From NCBI GenBank assembly GCA_028710485.1, contig JAQTTZ010000006.1, positions 1 to 64,000 on the forward strand: DNA of 64,000 bases. The letters are read 5' to 3'. The stretch comes from Bacteriovorax sp. GTDB lineage: Bacteria; Bdellovibrionota; Bacteriovoracia; Bacteriovoracales; Bacteriovoracaceae. This document shows positions 1 through 9,563 of this stretch, one piece after another (position 1 is the first letter of the stretch; the number at the start of each line of letters is the position of its first letter). Made by a program: the position numbers and the translations under genes. A model generated the notes under the pieces. That model did not search any database and had not been told where the DNA came from. It saw only the letters and a program-made list of their open reading frames with translations.

Positions 1-190
1 AACTGGATCGATACTAAATTTTAGAGAGTTGATGACGATAAGGTCACTGTACGAGAGTTTGAAAGTTCAAAAAGCTTTGTGATTCAGACGAGTTCATGAA
101 AGCACCCACTGTCAAAAGAGTAGAGCCGTTTTAGACCTCAAGAGGTTTAATGTGTCTGAAAACTTAATGATGTTGAATAGTTAAAAAAGA
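1..190. other. Left-end stretch without a clear gene
   Basis: No convincing gene is seen. On the plus strand one frame is open from base 2 to a stop at 80-82 (26 codons, ending KVQKAL), so the tail of a gene lying outside the window is possible, but an open frame this short can occur by chance. The rest (83-190) has stops in all frames and would be the region downstream of the tRNA gene on the minus strand; I see no strong terminator hairpin. Confidence 0.3.
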
Positions 191-273
191 TGGTGCCCTG
201 CGAGGGACTTGAACCCCCACGCTTGCGCACCAGATCCTAAGTCTGGCGTGTCTGCCAATTTCACCAGCAGGGC
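191..273 (-). tRNA. tRNA-Leu (anticodon UAG)
   Basis: Reading the minus strand gives a complete cloverleaf. The 7-bp acceptor stem GCCCTGC pairs with GCAGGGC, followed by discriminator A and an encoded CCA. The anticodon stem CCAGA/TCTGG encloses the loop CTTAGGA, anticodon TAG. The T-loop GGTTCAAGTCC is canonical and the D-arm contains GGTGAAATTGGCAGAC. The variable region is only moderately long for a type II tRNA. The UAG anticodon identifies a leucine tRNA reading CUN codons. It stands alone, with no other tRNA beside it. Confidence 0.96.
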
Positions 274-333
274 ATCGATTTGTAGAAATTATTTTTACTC
301 AAATTGCTTCGGACTGACAAGAAAAAATTTTAA

Positions 334-2826
334 TTAAGCCGCTTTTTTATCAATATTACTTAGTTTTTTTTCAAGTTCGGATACTTTTGAAGCCAGAAGT
401 GCGTTTTCTAGTTTTAATTTGATGGCTTCTTTTTTCTTTTCGGTAATATCGTTGTTTGCCTCAGTAATCCGCGCACTGGCATTCTCTAACTGTTTAACAT
501 ACACTTCATTACTCTTACTTATGGCAACGGTAGGCTGAGTTTTGCGCTTTTGCGATTCTTCCAATTGAGCAATCGAGAACTTGAGTTTCTGCTCAAGTTT
601 TTTAAGCTCTATCCCTTGAATTCTTTGCTTATCTTCCAGGGATTTTTTCTCAACTTGCAGATTGATCAACAACAAGTCCTTTTCCAACTGCTCTTTTGAA
701 GGGCCGGCCGCGATAGCCTTTTCATCTTTAAGTTTGATGTATTTTTCTTTTTCTTCGGCAATTTTATTTTCAAGGTCCGTTCGCTCTTGTTTGAATTTCT
801 CAATCAAGGCTTGAGCCAAATGAAAATTAGTTTTTAATGCTGTAAGCTCTTTATCTTTTTTCACTAAAGAATCGCTGTCATGCTTGCCCATGTTCTCGTT
901 AATGATAACAACTTTTCGATTGGCAAGTTCCAAGCGAGCAGCAAGACTCTTATTTTCGACAAGTAGCATTTCTAATTTTTCTTCATTGGCAAATTCACGA
1001 CTTCTAGAAAATTCATCCTTTAATCCCTCAAGATGTTCCTCTAGCGTTTTGTTTTTATTTTCTTTAGCAATGAGAATTTGCTCGAAATCTATTTTTTGCT
1101 TTAGTGCGATTGTCTCTTTAGCTTTCATCATTTCAAGCGTTTTAGTAAGTGCATGCTTAAGATCTGATATTTCCTCTGCTTGAGCCCCAGTAAGCGTAGA
1201 ATCTTTTTCCTTCTGAGCAACGTTAACCTCTGCGCGAAGTTTTACAATTTCACTCCGCATCTGCTCCATGATTTTTTTCATACGGACAATTTGACCTTCC
1301 AATTTCTCACGAGCTGCATCCTGCCCTGGTTGCTGAGAAAGAAAACGAAGAGCAAAAGCTTCTTCTAATTTTTCTTTTTTAATCAATTCACCACTGATTG
1401 CTTCTTCCACTAATCCTTTAACGATAGTTCTTACTTCTTCAGGATCAGCGCTGAGTTGCTCTGAAACAATTTTGACAATATCCTCTTCAACAACATTGCG
1501 CCCAGATGATTTAATCGTAACGACTTGTTCTTTTATTTGGTCTACCAGGTCGGAGCGTTTCACTTTCCACTCTTCTTCATTTTGAGTTTCTGTCAGTCCA
1601 CTAACTTTGGTCACGTCATTACTTTCATCCTTAGGACCTGCTTTCAGCCTGATTATCTCAATGATGTCTTCAAGGGATTTCTGGCTTAAAATGCGCTGAA
1701 TTTCATCAACATGAGAGTCTAAATTGGAATTGGCAATTTTTTGAATATAATCGGTGACGCCATCATACAAGCTGTCATCGTTAAGCAGCTTAATTATAAA
1801 ATTCTTAATTTCCAAATCAATGGCAAGTAAAGCGTCTTGCCTAGGATAATGAGAAAGATAGGTATCGATGTCTTCAATAGTGAGAGAAGAAAGTTTAGGT
1901 GGAGACTCTTCGCTTGTTCTGAAATTTTTAATAAACAGACTGAACTTTCTCGCCAAATGAAGTTTTTCAGATTGATCAATTCTATTTAAATTAGCTTCGT
2001 ACTGAACACTATCCGGGACTTCATCCAAACGATTAATTAAAGCTGATTTTGAGTCACTGGTATTATGACGTTCACTAATCTCAGTAAGAAAAAATGATTT
2101 AAATGGTTGGAGCTTCTTCTCCTTAAACCAAAGAGAGGATAAAAGAAGTCTTTCTCTCTTTTTAAAATAACTTGCATCAAAATAGTTAGCACTCGAAGAA
2201 AATTTCGCAACCTTCTCGCTCTTGGAATTAAAATTTTTGCTCATCTCAAAACTTCCAGCACTCATCGAAATTTGAATTGCAAAACCTTTTTCTGAGTAGG
2301 AAAAGGAGACATCAAGTGGAAGTGGACCTTCTTCTTGTTCTATTAATTTAAGAGAGTAAGGAAGAGCGAAATTGAGATAATTTCTAACTTGCTCGTAATC
2401 GAATTTATTTTTATAAGCTTCCAACACGATAGTATCAATAAAATAGCCAACGTTTAGATAATCATGAATTTTCAAAGTGAAAACATTTTGAAAATCTTTT
2501 GAAAAACGATCTACTAAATCGAAATTTTGAGCATCAGAGAAATAAGAATTTAGAAGAGATCTTGCGCCCTCTTCATTAATAAGATTTTCATCAAAAAAAC
2601 CTCTAACTTCAGACAAACAAGCGGAGGCAATCGTTTTTCTAGTCTGAATTCTAGGAAGAATCTTTAATTCTTCCAGGTAATCATCCACGATGAATAGATA
2701 GTCTGCTAAGTGCTCTTTATCAAATTCAGTACAAAGCTCCAGACCCAATTCACGAAAAAAAGATCCCACCTGAGCATTTTGCTGCTCAGTCGAGATTAAT
2801 ATTCTTTTTTTAGTCAAATGATTCAA
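334..2826 (-). CDS. Large coiled-coil protein of unknown function
   Basis: An 830-residue protein in two parts. Residues 1 to about 400 look globular (mixed helix, with a beta-rich patch near 170-200); from about 400 to the end it is almost entirely heptad-like coiled coil rich in K, E, L and Q. No signal peptide or membrane segment is visible, so it is probably cytoplasmic. The start is a TTG codon at 2824-2826, supported by a GGAGAA Shine-Dalgarno six bases upstream. It follows the gene at 2846-3751 after 19 bases, so the two are probably co-transcribed. The family is not recognised; a scaffold or cytoskeleton-like role is possible but unproven. Confidence 0.85.
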   Translation of the reverse strand: MNHLTKKRILISTEQQNAQVGSFFRELGLELCTEFDKEHLADYLFIVDDYLEELKILPRIQTRKTIASACLSEVRGFFDENLINEEGARSLLNSYFSDAQNFDLVDRFSKDFQNVFTLKIHDYLNVGYFIDTIVLEAYKNKFDYEQVRNYLNFALPYSLKLIEQEEGPLPLDVSFSYSEKGFAIQISMSAGSFEMSKNFNSKSEKVAKFSSSANYFDASYFKKRERLLLSSLWFKEKKLQPFKSFFLTEISERHNTSDSKSALINRLDEVPDSVQYEANLNRIDQSEKLHLARKFSLFIKNFRTSEESPPKLSSLTIEDIDTYLSHYPRQDALLAIDLEIKNFIIKLLNDDSLYDGVTDYIQKIANSNLDSHVDEIQRILSQKSLEDIIEIIRLKAGPKDESNDVTKVSGLTETQNEEEWKVKRSDLVDQIKEQVVTIKSSGRNVVEEDIVKIVSEQLSADPEEVRTIVKGLVEEAISGELIKKEKLEEAFALRFLSQQPGQDAAREKLEGQIVRMKKIMEQMRSEIVKLRAEVNVAQKEKDSTLTGAQAEEISDLKHALTKTLEMMKAKETIALKQKIDFEQILIAKENKNKTLEEHLEGLKDEFSRSREFANEEKLEMLLVENKSLAARLELANRKVVIINENMGKHDSDSLVKKDKELTALKTNFHLAQALIEKFKQERTDLENKIAEEKEKYIKLKDEKAIAAGPSKEQLEKDLLLINLQVEKKSLEDKQRIQGIELKKLEQKLKFSIAQLEESQKRKTQPTVAISKSNEVYVKQLENASARITEANNDITEKKKEAIKLKLENALLASKVSELEKKLSNIDKKAA

Positions 2827-2845
2827 GACTTGTTCTCCAAACTAA

Positions 2846-3751
2846 TTAAGCACCCATTTCAAGGGGGGCAATTTCTTTTTTTGTTTCTAAACTTTTCCTC
2901 AGGACATTTAAAATTTTCTCATCACACTTAAAAAGTGAATTTTTTATTTCATAAAAAATTGATTTATGAGGTCCACATGAAAACGAGTAATGATTATTTA
3001 AAGCAACCAACACCAACTCAAGATCAGTCATCTCATGCTTGTTAATTTGCATAGCTCCCGATCCATTATACCGTTCCCCCAAGAGCAAGTTTCGATTATT
3101 GCTCAACTGGTAAATGTCTTCAAGAATTTGTTGATCTTCAACTTGTAAATTTTCTTGAGTTCTAATTTTTTCCAATTGCATCTTTAAGGTTTGCAACGGT
3201 ACTGATATTTTCAAATCCATAAGATTTAAAAATGTTTCAGTGAAAATTTGCGATAAAAAATCATCGTGATAATAGCCCAATAAAAAAGCACAGAGAGTGT
3301 AACCTGTTGCCATGCTCATGCTTCTCTTGAAAAGATCAATATCTTTTTCCAGATAATTTCGGGATTGCTCTCGGTCTATCTTAGAGAAGACGCTCCATGC
3401 CAGTTGATCAACTTCAAATTGAGAGGCTTCGTCGCTGCCAAGTTCTTCAGAGAACAGGTTCATTAGTTTCCTACGCCATTTCAATTTTTCTTTGACTAAT
3501 ATTTCTGAGTGATGGCCTTTAAAAAACTCAACAAAGTCATGCTGAAGTTGCAAATTAATTTGATCTTCAATAAGCAAGACATGATTGGCCTTGAACATTT
3601 TTTCAATTAAGTGGATATTGAGAAAATCTGATTTGGCTGACAACAAAACATGAGTGCCCGACTTTTGTTGCCAAAAAATATTTCCAGGTGAAAGGATAAA
3701 TCCTTTGATCTCTTTTAAATTTAAATCACGTTTTTCCAAAATAAGAACCAT
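2846..3751 (-). CDS. Degenerate HD-GYP-like protein
   Basis: A 301-residue soluble protein. Residues 140-190 follow the pattern of an HD domain helix pair ending KISVP, as in HD-GYP proteins (HDIGKIGVP), but the metal-binding HD dyad is replaced by LM (177-178). Residues 226-256 (GERYNGSGAM, then ALNNHYS) resemble the HHERYDGSGYP...ADxYDAL block, but the two histidines and the GYP tyrosine and proline are missing. The protein therefore looks like a catalytically dead HD-GYP relative that might bind a nucleotide or a partner. It is the upstream partner of the coiled-coil gene at 334-2826. The homology is inferred from motif spacing and needs a profile search. Confidence 0.7.
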   Translation of the reverse strand: MVLILEKRDLNLKEIKGFILSPGNIFWQQKSGTHVLLSAKSDFLNIHLIEKMFKANHVLLIEDQINLQLQHDFVEFFKGHHSEILVKEKLKWRRKLMNLFSEELGSDEASQFEVDQLAWSVFSKIDREQSRNYLEKDIDLFKRSMSMATGYTLCAFLLGYYHDDFLSQIFTETFLNLMDLKISVPLQTLKMQLEKIRTQENLQVEDQQILEDIYQLSNNRNLLLGERYNGSGAMQINKHEMTDLELVLVALNNHYSFSCGPHKSIFYEIKNSLFKCDEKILNVLRKSLETKKEIAPLEMGA

Positions 3752-3818
3752 ATTAAGGTGTTACTGCCAAATGGCTTTTCGGAAAAAAATGATTAATATT
3801 GAATTAAATTAAGGTAAT

Positions 3819-3847
3819 AAAAACTCTCTCAAAGAAAGAGAGTTTTT
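3819..3847 (-). terminator. Rho-independent terminator of the opp operon
   Basis: An 11-bp perfect stem (AAAAACTCTCT / AGAGAGTTTTT) with a 7-base loop lies 17 bases past the oppF stop codon. The outer A-T pairs supply the U-tract in the minus direction, and only minus-strand genes flank it. Confidence 0.85.
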
Positions 3848-3863
3848 CCGTCTGATATTTATA

Positions 3864-4838
3864 TTACTTGATAGGATTATAACAACGATACTGATGTGTG
3901 GCAGACTGATTTGTGATTGGAGGGAAATTTACGCGACACTCTTCTGTAGCATTCCAGCATCTTGGATTGAAATGACATCCGGAAGGTGGATTCATAGGAC
4001 TTGGAATATCCCCTTCAAGAATAATTCGACCTGCACGCCCACTGGTGCTTGCATGAGGAATAGCCGAGAAAAGTGCTTTAGTATATGGATGTTTTGCGTG
4101 GCCATACAGCTCGCTCGACTCTGCTATTTCTACCATATTTCCAAGGTACATAACTGCAACTCTACTTGAAATATACTCCACAACTTTTAAATCGTGAGCA
4201 ATGAAGAGAAAAGTTAAACCAAGATCGCGCTGAAGATCCATCAAAAGATTTACAACCTGAGCTTGCACCGATACATCCAAAGCAGAGACGGGCTCATCAC
4301 AAACAATAAATTCTGGCTCTACAGCAAGTGCGCGAGCAATACAGATACGTTGTCTCTGACCACCTGAAAACTCATGTGGATATTTATTAAGGGCGTCTGC
4401 TGGAAGTTGTACCTGGTTAAGAAGTTCAAGCATGCGAGCTCTTCTTTTACTTTTTTCAGTATGTAATCCATGAATTTCCATTGGCTCTGAGAGAATATCC
4501 CCAACTGTCATTCTTGGATTCAAAGAAGCATATGGATCTTGAAAAATGATCTGCATTTTTCTTCTTATTGCTCTCATTTCCGCAGGAGTATAATTAACAA
4601 TATTCTGGCCATTAAAGATAATTTCACCAGATGATGGTTCGATTAATCTTAGGATAGAGCGACCGAGAGTTGTCTTTCCACAACCAGATTCACCAACCAG
4701 ACCAAGAGTTTCACCTTTTTTAATTTTAAAGCTTACGTTGTTAACAGCGTTGACTGCACCAACTTCTCTACCAAATAATCCACCTTTGATTGGGAATTTT
4801 TTGCATAGATCTTTTACTTCAATTAAATATTCGCTCAT
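3864..4838 (-). CDS. oppF: Oligopeptide/dipeptide ABC transporter ATP-binding protein OppF
   Basis: A 324-residue cytoplasmic ATPase that, with OppD, powers peptide import. Visible are Walker A (GESGCGKTT, about residue 53), the Q-loop ([13 protein letters not shown]), the ABC signature ([10 protein letters not shown]), Walker B ([13 protein letters not shown]) and the H-loop (FIAHD). The C-terminal oligopeptide extension carries the cysteine cluster C-H-F-N-P-R-C...C...C that is typical of Opp/Dpp ATPases and often binds an Fe-S cluster. It is the last gene of the oppABCDF operon, 29 bases after oppD, with a terminator directly behind it. Family assignment is firm; the exact peptide specificity cannot be read. 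Confidence 0.95.
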   Translation of the reverse strand: MSEYLIEVKDLCKKFPIKGGLFGREVGAVNAVNNVSFKIKKGETLGLVGESGCGKTTLGRSILRLIEPSSGEIIFNGQNIVNYTPAEMRAIRRKMQIIFQDPYASLNPRMTVGDILSEPMEIHGLHTEKSKRRARMLELLNQVQLPADALNKYPHEFSGGQRQRICIARALAVEPEFIVCDEPVSALDVSVQAQVVNLLMDLQRDLGLTFLFIAHDLKVVEYISSRVAVMYLGNMVEIAESSELYGHAKHPYTKALFSAIPHASTSGRAGRIILEGDIPSPMNPPSGCHFNPRCWNATEECRVNFPPITNQSATHQYRCYNPIK

Positions 4839-4867
4839 ATTTTCGATCCTTAAAATTATCTAAAAAA

Positions 4868-5863
4868 TTAGTTGAGTGGATTAAAGCAAGCCACATAGTG
4901 ACCTTCGCCTTTAGACGGTTTCAACACTGGGTCTCCTTGAGATCCTCGACATGCATCAGTTACTTTTGAACATCTATCCTGAAAATTACATCCATTAGGA
5001 AGATCGAACAATGAAGGAACCATCCCTTCGATTGTTTGAAGTCTTTCTTTTTTACCACCACTAGTAGAATCGAATGATGGAATTGAATCCATCAAGCCCT
5101 TTGTATATGGATGTGCAGGGTGATTAAAAAGAGTTACGACGTCAGCGCTCTCTACAATTTGTCCGCAATACATAACAGCAACAGTGTCACAAGTTTCAGC
5201 AACAACTCCAAGGTCATGTGTAATAAGAATAATTCCCATTCCCAATTCTTTTTGGAGTTTTTTCATCAATTCTAGAATTTGAGCTTGAATCGTAACATCC
5301 AAAGCAGTTGTTGGTTCATCTGCAATGAGAACATCTGGCTCGCATGAAAGTGCGATAGCGATCATTACACGTTGTCTCATCCCACCAGAGAGCTGGTGAG
5401 GGTATTCATTAATTCTTTTATCAGGAGATGGAATTCCAACCAGGCGAAGCATATCGACAGCTTTAGCAGTTCTTTGTGAACGTGATAAATGCGGTTGGTG
5501 AAGTTCAATAACTTCTTCAATCTGATTTCCAATTGTAAAAACGGGATTCAAAGAAGTCATCGGCTCTTGAAAAATCATGGCAATTTTATTCCCTCTGATT
5601 TTTCTCATCTCGCCTGCTGACATATTAACTAAACTCTTCCCTTCGAAATTAATTTGTCCACTGGCAATTCGTCCTGGAGGATTTGGAATTAATCCCATAA
5701 TCGCCAGCGCTGTTACTGATTTTCCAGATCCGGACTCACCTACGATACCAACGGTTTTTCCCTTGAAGACATCAAAATTAACGCCGTTAACAGCTTTCAC
5801 TGCACCACGATCAGTTTTAAATTCAACAACGAGATCTTTTACTTCTAAAACCTTCTCGGCCAT
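4868..5863 (-). CDS. oppD: Oligopeptide/dipeptide ABC transporter ATP-binding protein OppD
   Basis: The 331-residue partner ATPase of OppF. It has Walker A (GESGSGKSV), the Q-loop ([13 protein letters not shown]), the ABC signature (LSGGMRQRV), Walker B ([13 protein letters not shown]) and the H-loop histidine (ITHDLG). The C-terminal Cys motif (GCNFQDRC...C...C) matches OppD/DppD. Its start lies one base past the oppC stop, so translation is probably coupled. Length and motifs are all normal for the family. Confidence 0.95.
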   Translation of the reverse strand: MAEKVLEVKDLVVEFKTDRGAVKAVNGVNFDVFKGKTVGIVGESGSGKSVTALAIMGLIPNPPGRIASGQINFEGKSLVNMSAGEMRKIRGNKIAMIFQEPMTSLNPVFTIGNQIEEVIELHQPHLSRSQRTAKAVDMLRLVGIPSPDKRINEYPHQLSGGMRQRVMIAIALSCEPDVLIADEPTTALDVTIQAQILELMKKLQKELGMGIILITHDLGVVAETCDTVAVMYCGQIVESADVVTLFNHPAHPYTKGLMDSIPSFDSTSGGKKERLQTIEGMVPSLFDLPNGCNFQDRCSKVTDACRGSQGDPVLKPSKGEGHYVACFNPLN

Positions 5864-5864
5864 T

Positions 5865-6731
5865 TTATTTTCCCTTCAATTTAGGATCGAGCGCATCGCG
5901 GAGAGCGTCTCCTAAAATATTAAATGCTAATACGATTAAAAACATCGCTAAAGTCGCAGCTGCTAATTGCCACCAAACTCCGCGAGCTAATTCTAATTTT
6001 GAATCATCGATCATTGTTCCCCAACTAGGACGTCCTACAACTCCTAAGCCTAAAAAAGACAGAACAACTTCTGCTTTAACCGCAGAATCAAAAGTCTGGG
6101 TAAAGTTGATAATTAATAAGTGAGAAATATTCGGCAAGATATGTTTCCATAGTTTTCTAGTATGAGTCGCTCCAATTGCATTCGCGGCATGGATGTACTC
6201 TCTCTCTTTGTGCTTCATAACTTCTGCTCTAACGATGCGACAGAGCCCCACCCAGCTTGTTAACCCCAAAGAAAGAAAGACGGTGGTCGTTCCTTTTCCT
6301 AAAATAAAAGCAATGGCCACCAGGAGCATCACTCCAGGGATGGAAGAAAAAGTTGTATAGAACCAAACAACAATCTCATCGATGAATCCACCAAAATATC
6401 CGGCGATCATTCCAAGTGTAGTTCCAATAACAATACTGATCATTGAAACCACAACACCGATAACGACGGCAGTCTCAGTTGCTTTAACAGTTTTTAAAAG
6501 AACACTTCTTCCAAAAATATCAGTTCCAAAATAAGAAATTGAACTTGGTGCCATGTAAGATGCACCAATTTCTTTTCCCCAATCTGAGGCTAAAAGGCCT
6601 GCACCAGTAAGGATCGCTATTAGAAAATAAATACCGACAATAACTAAAGCAATTAAAGAAATTTTCTCGCTGACAATTCTCAAAAGAGCGTTATGTAAAA
6701 GAGACTTGGATTGTTTTATTTCTATACTCAC
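5865..6731 (-). CDS. oppC: Peptide ABC transporter permease OppC
   Basis: A 288-residue inner-membrane permease. A cytoplasmic N-terminal segment is followed by a first membrane helix (about 22-47), then the BPD_transp_1 core with five more helices. The ATPase-contact EAA loop reads [21 protein letters not shown]. The N-terminal OppC_N-like helix and a C-terminus ending in [12 protein letters not shown] are typical of OppC/DppC. It lies 8 bases after oppB and forms the heterodimeric channel with OppB. Confidence 0.94.
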   Translation of the reverse strand: MSIEIKQSKSLLHNALLRIVSEKISLIALVIVGIYFLIAILTGAGLLASDWGKEIGASYMAPSSISYFGTDIFGRSVLLKTVKATETAVVIGVVVSMISIVIGTTLGMIAGYFGGFIDEIVVWFYTTFSSIPGVMLLVAIAFILGKGTTTVFLSLGLTSWVGLCRIVRAEVMKHKEREYIHAANAIGATHTRKLWKHILPNISHLLIINFTQTFDSAVKAEVVLSFLGLGVVGRPSWGTMIDDSKLELARGVWWQLAAATLAMFLIVLAFNILGDALRDALDPKLKGK

Positions 6732-6739
6732 GTTTGCCC

Positions 6740-7681
6740 CTACTTCAACTTCATTCTTGGATCGACAACAGTATAAAGAACATCTGTAATCACTCCGAAA
6801 ATAATAAATCCAACAGCACTCATAATAGTCATCGCTTTAATAACTGGAAAATCACTATTATTAATTGCATTGATAGTCATCGCACCTAATCCGGGGATGC
6901 TAAAAAAAGATTCAGCAAATAATAAACCTAAAATTAAACTAGGGATTTGAATAATAATTTGAGTTAAAATAGGAATCATCGAATTTTTAAGAACATGCTT
7001 AAACATGACTTTTAATTCCGACAAGCCTTTTGAGCGGGCAGTTCGAACATAATCTTGATAAGCTTCGTCAAGAATAACTGTTCTATAAAATCTGGTGTCA
7101 GCACCAAAAGAAATTACAATATAAAGAAGAATAGGAAGAATGACATAAGGAACGAAATTTGGAAATCCAAACTCATAACCGGAAATTTCAAAAAATCCGA
7201 GTTTATAAGCAAAGAAATATTGTCCAAAAAGAACTACTGCCAAACTTGGAATACTCATCCCTGCGATAGATAAAATTAATACAAACTTATCAATGAGCTT
7301 CCCTCTATAGAAAGCAACCAGCAATGCCAGAGAGATTGCGATGATATTTGAGATGACAAAAAGCGGGCCAGTGATAGCAAGAGAAGGTCCAGCCCCCGTC
7401 TTAATCATTTCCCAGATATTTTGCTTCGAACTCCATGAATAACCAAAATCAAAAGTGAACGCTGTTTTCACAGTATCCAAATATTGCATGAAGTATGACT
7501 TATCCATTCCCAACTCGTGGTGAAGCTCTGCAATCTGCTTCAGAGTTGCATGCTTACCCAATAAGGTATAGGCCGGATCAGGGGCCACAAGGTTAAAGAG
7601 AACAAAGATAACTAAACAGACCCCCAAGAGCACCGGAATGATATAAAGGAGTCTGCGAAAAATATATGAGTACAAGTTCAT
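6740..7681 (-). CDS. oppB: Peptide ABC transporter permease OppB
   Basis: A 313-residue inner-membrane permease with the diagnostic OppB N-terminus (YIFRRLLYIIPVLLGVCLVIF). Six predicted helices follow, with an EAA loop near residue 215 (DYVRTARSKGLSELKVMFKH) and the C-terminal DPRMKL ending seen in OppB/DppB proteins. It is spaced 18 bases from oppA upstream and 8 from oppC downstream, in standard operon order. Confidence 0.95.
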   Translation of the reverse strand: MNLYSYIFRRLLYIIPVLLGVCLVIFVLFNLVAPDPAYTLLGKHATLKQIAELHHELGMDKSYFMQYLDTVKTAFTFDFGYSWSSKQNIWEMIKTGAGPSLAITGPLFVISNIIAISLALLVAFYRGKLIDKFVLILSIAGMSIPSLAVVLFGQYFFAYKLGFFEISGYEFGFPNFVPYVILPILLYIVISFGADTRFYRTVILDEAYQDYVRTARSKGLSELKVMFKHVLKNSMIPILTQIIIQIPSLILGLLFAESFFSIPGLGAMTINAINNSDFPVIKAMTIMSAVGFIIFGVITDVLYTVVDPRMKLK

Positions 7682-7699
7682 TTTATAAATTTACCAAAA

Positions 7700-9457
7700 T
7701 TAAAATTTCTTTAATAGTTCTGCTTTTTTTGCCGTATCAACATTTAAGTACTGAACTGCATCATGATGAAGATCAGTCGGGTGGAAATTTTTCAACCATC
7801 CTTGCTCCATTATATATGCTTGTCTATGCACTCCAAAAAGTGCAACAACTTCTTCAGCTAAAAACTTATTCATTTTTTCATACTTCGCAGTTCTCTCAGG
7901 AGAATCTTGCATCTGAGTTGCAACTTCAAATTCTTTATTGAACCCTGGATCATCATAATTAGATCCGTTAGCGCCTGGAGATTTATTTGGCCCATAAAAT
8001 AGTTGAAGGAAATTTTCAGCATCTGGGTAATCTGCTCCCCACGCTAAACCATAAATCTCAACTGATTTCTTTTTTACTTTTGCTTGGAATTCAGGCCAAG
8101 GGCTCGAAAGGATTTTTATCTTTACACCAATTTGCTCCATTTGCTTTTGGAAGTACTCCCCCATTTGTCTTGAAGTTGTTGAGTCTGGAATATCGTATTT
8201 TAGTTCGGGAAGACCTTTACCACCTGGGTAGCCGGCTTCCGCTAACATTTTTTTAGCTTCTTCTAATTTAGGACCCTTGTACGGATTTTTATAATTAGTG
8301 TCTACACCTGCAATTCCAGGCGGAATAATTGACTGAGCTGGAAACGCAGTATCGTTGTAGAACAACGTATTTGCTTTCCCTTCATCATAAGCCAAGTACA
8401 TTGCTTGTCTTAATTTCTTATTATGAAAAATTTTATTCTCAAAATTAAAAGCGGTATAGGTCACATCTAACTGAGGCGCGATTTCCAGTACAAATCCTTT
8501 TGTCACTAATTCATCAGATAATTTATTATTTTTTACTGCTGAAGCAAAATTATCTTTTGGAACACTATAGTAATCGACTTCACCTTTATTTAACTTCAAC
8601 CAAGCTGGTTGAGATTCTTTCATAACATAAACAATAACTTTATCTACTAATGGCAGTCTTTTTCCTGCATCACCTAATAGATGTTTTAATTCTGGTGAAG
8701 CATCACTTGGGTAAAACTTTTCTCTAAAAGTCGGATTCTTCGTATAAGTAATTTTTTTACCTTGATCAAAGATTGGCAGGACATATGGACCTGTTCCAAC
8801 TGGATGGTTGATAAATTCCTTGCCGTATTTTGCTACGACTTCTTTAGATACGACGTAGGCAAATGGCATCCCCAAAGTGTAGATAAACTGAGGAAAAGGT
8901 TTTGCTAGTTTAAATTGCAATGTATATTTATCAAGGGCCTTAAGACCTTCTACTTCTTCATCATAATTAGATGCTGCAAGTTTCGCGTTTTTCTCTCTCC
9001 ATTCATTTAATCCTTTCAATTTTCCATCGAGAGTCCACCAACCAGTAGATTGATTTCTTGAATCGGCCATCCGCTTAATTGAATAAACAAAATCGGAAGC
9101 TTCCATTTCGCGACCCTTTCCACCTGGAAAAGCAATATCGTCTTGGAATTTTACTCCCTGACGCAATTTAAAAGTATAAGTGATTCCGTCTTTTGAAATA
9201 GTTGGCATTTCAGCAGCTAGGTTGGGAACCAATTGATAAGGCATTTTCAACCAGTGATACTGAAGAAGACCTTCATAAATTTTTGAAATTTCTCTACCAG
9301 AGTAAAGATCGTCTGCTTGGATAGGATCATATCCTTTAATCTCGGTGATACTAATAAGATTCAAAATCTTTTCATTGGGATTTTGCTTCTTAGTGCAACC
9401 GGAAAAAACCAAAAGAGACGCGCTCATCACAGTCAATAAAATGTTTCGCAATTTCAT
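7700..9457 (-). CDS. oppA: Peptide ABC transporter substrate-binding lipoprotein OppA
   Basis: A 585-residue SBP_bac_5 protein, the receptor that delivers peptides to OppBC. The N-terminus is a lipoprotein signal peptide with lipobox VFSGC (Cys at 21), so it should be anchored in a membrane facing the periplasm. The family pattern is clear: an early YEGLLQY block, KDGITYTFKLRQGVKFQD, and the late block containing AEAGYPGGKGLP. An AAGGA-like ribosome site sits upstream of the ATG. It is the first gene of the operon and the promoter must lie in 9458-9563 or further upstream. For an organism that may live on host protein this is likely a main nitrogen and carbon entry route (inference). Confidence 0.94.
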   Translation of the reverse strand: MKLRNILLTVMSASLLVFSGCTKKQNPNEKILNLISITEIKGYDPIQADDLYSGREISKIYEGLLQYHWLKMPYQLVPNLAAEMPTISKDGITYTFKLRQGVKFQDDIAFPGGKGREMEASDFVYSIKRMADSRNQSTGWWTLDGKLKGLNEWREKNAKLAASNYDEEVEGLKALDKYTLQFKLAKPFPQFIYTLGMPFAYVVSKEVVAKYGKEFINHPVGTGPYVLPIFDQGKKITYTKNPTFREKFYPSDASPELKHLLGDAGKRLPLVDKVIVYVMKESQPAWLKLNKGEVDYYSVPKDNFASAVKNNKLSDELVTKGFVLEIAPQLDVTYTAFNFENKIFHNKKLRQAMYLAYDEGKANTLFYNDTAFPAQSIIPPGIAGVDTNYKNPYKGPKLEEAKKMLAEAGYPGGKGLPELKYDIPDSTTSRQMGEYFQKQMEQIGVKIKILSSPWPEFQAKVKKKSVEIYGLAWGADYPDAENFLQLFYGPNKSPGANGSNYDDPGFNKEFEVATQMQDSPERTAKYEKMNKFLAEEVVALFGVHRQAYIMEQGWLKNFHPTDLHHDAVQYLNVDTAKKAELLKKF

Positions 9458-9563
9458 TTAAAAATCCTTATATGCAAAATAGAATTGTCGGGCTTTCATT
9501 TATATCTAGAATGCAGTGCATTTGTCATTTTTTTAGGCCAACTTTTTTTAACGCAACGTTTTC

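Noticed and set aside
5577-5915. Plus-strand open frame over oppD and oppC
   Set aside because: Antisense shadow of two conserved transporter genes; Pro/Ser/Thr-rich product without function.
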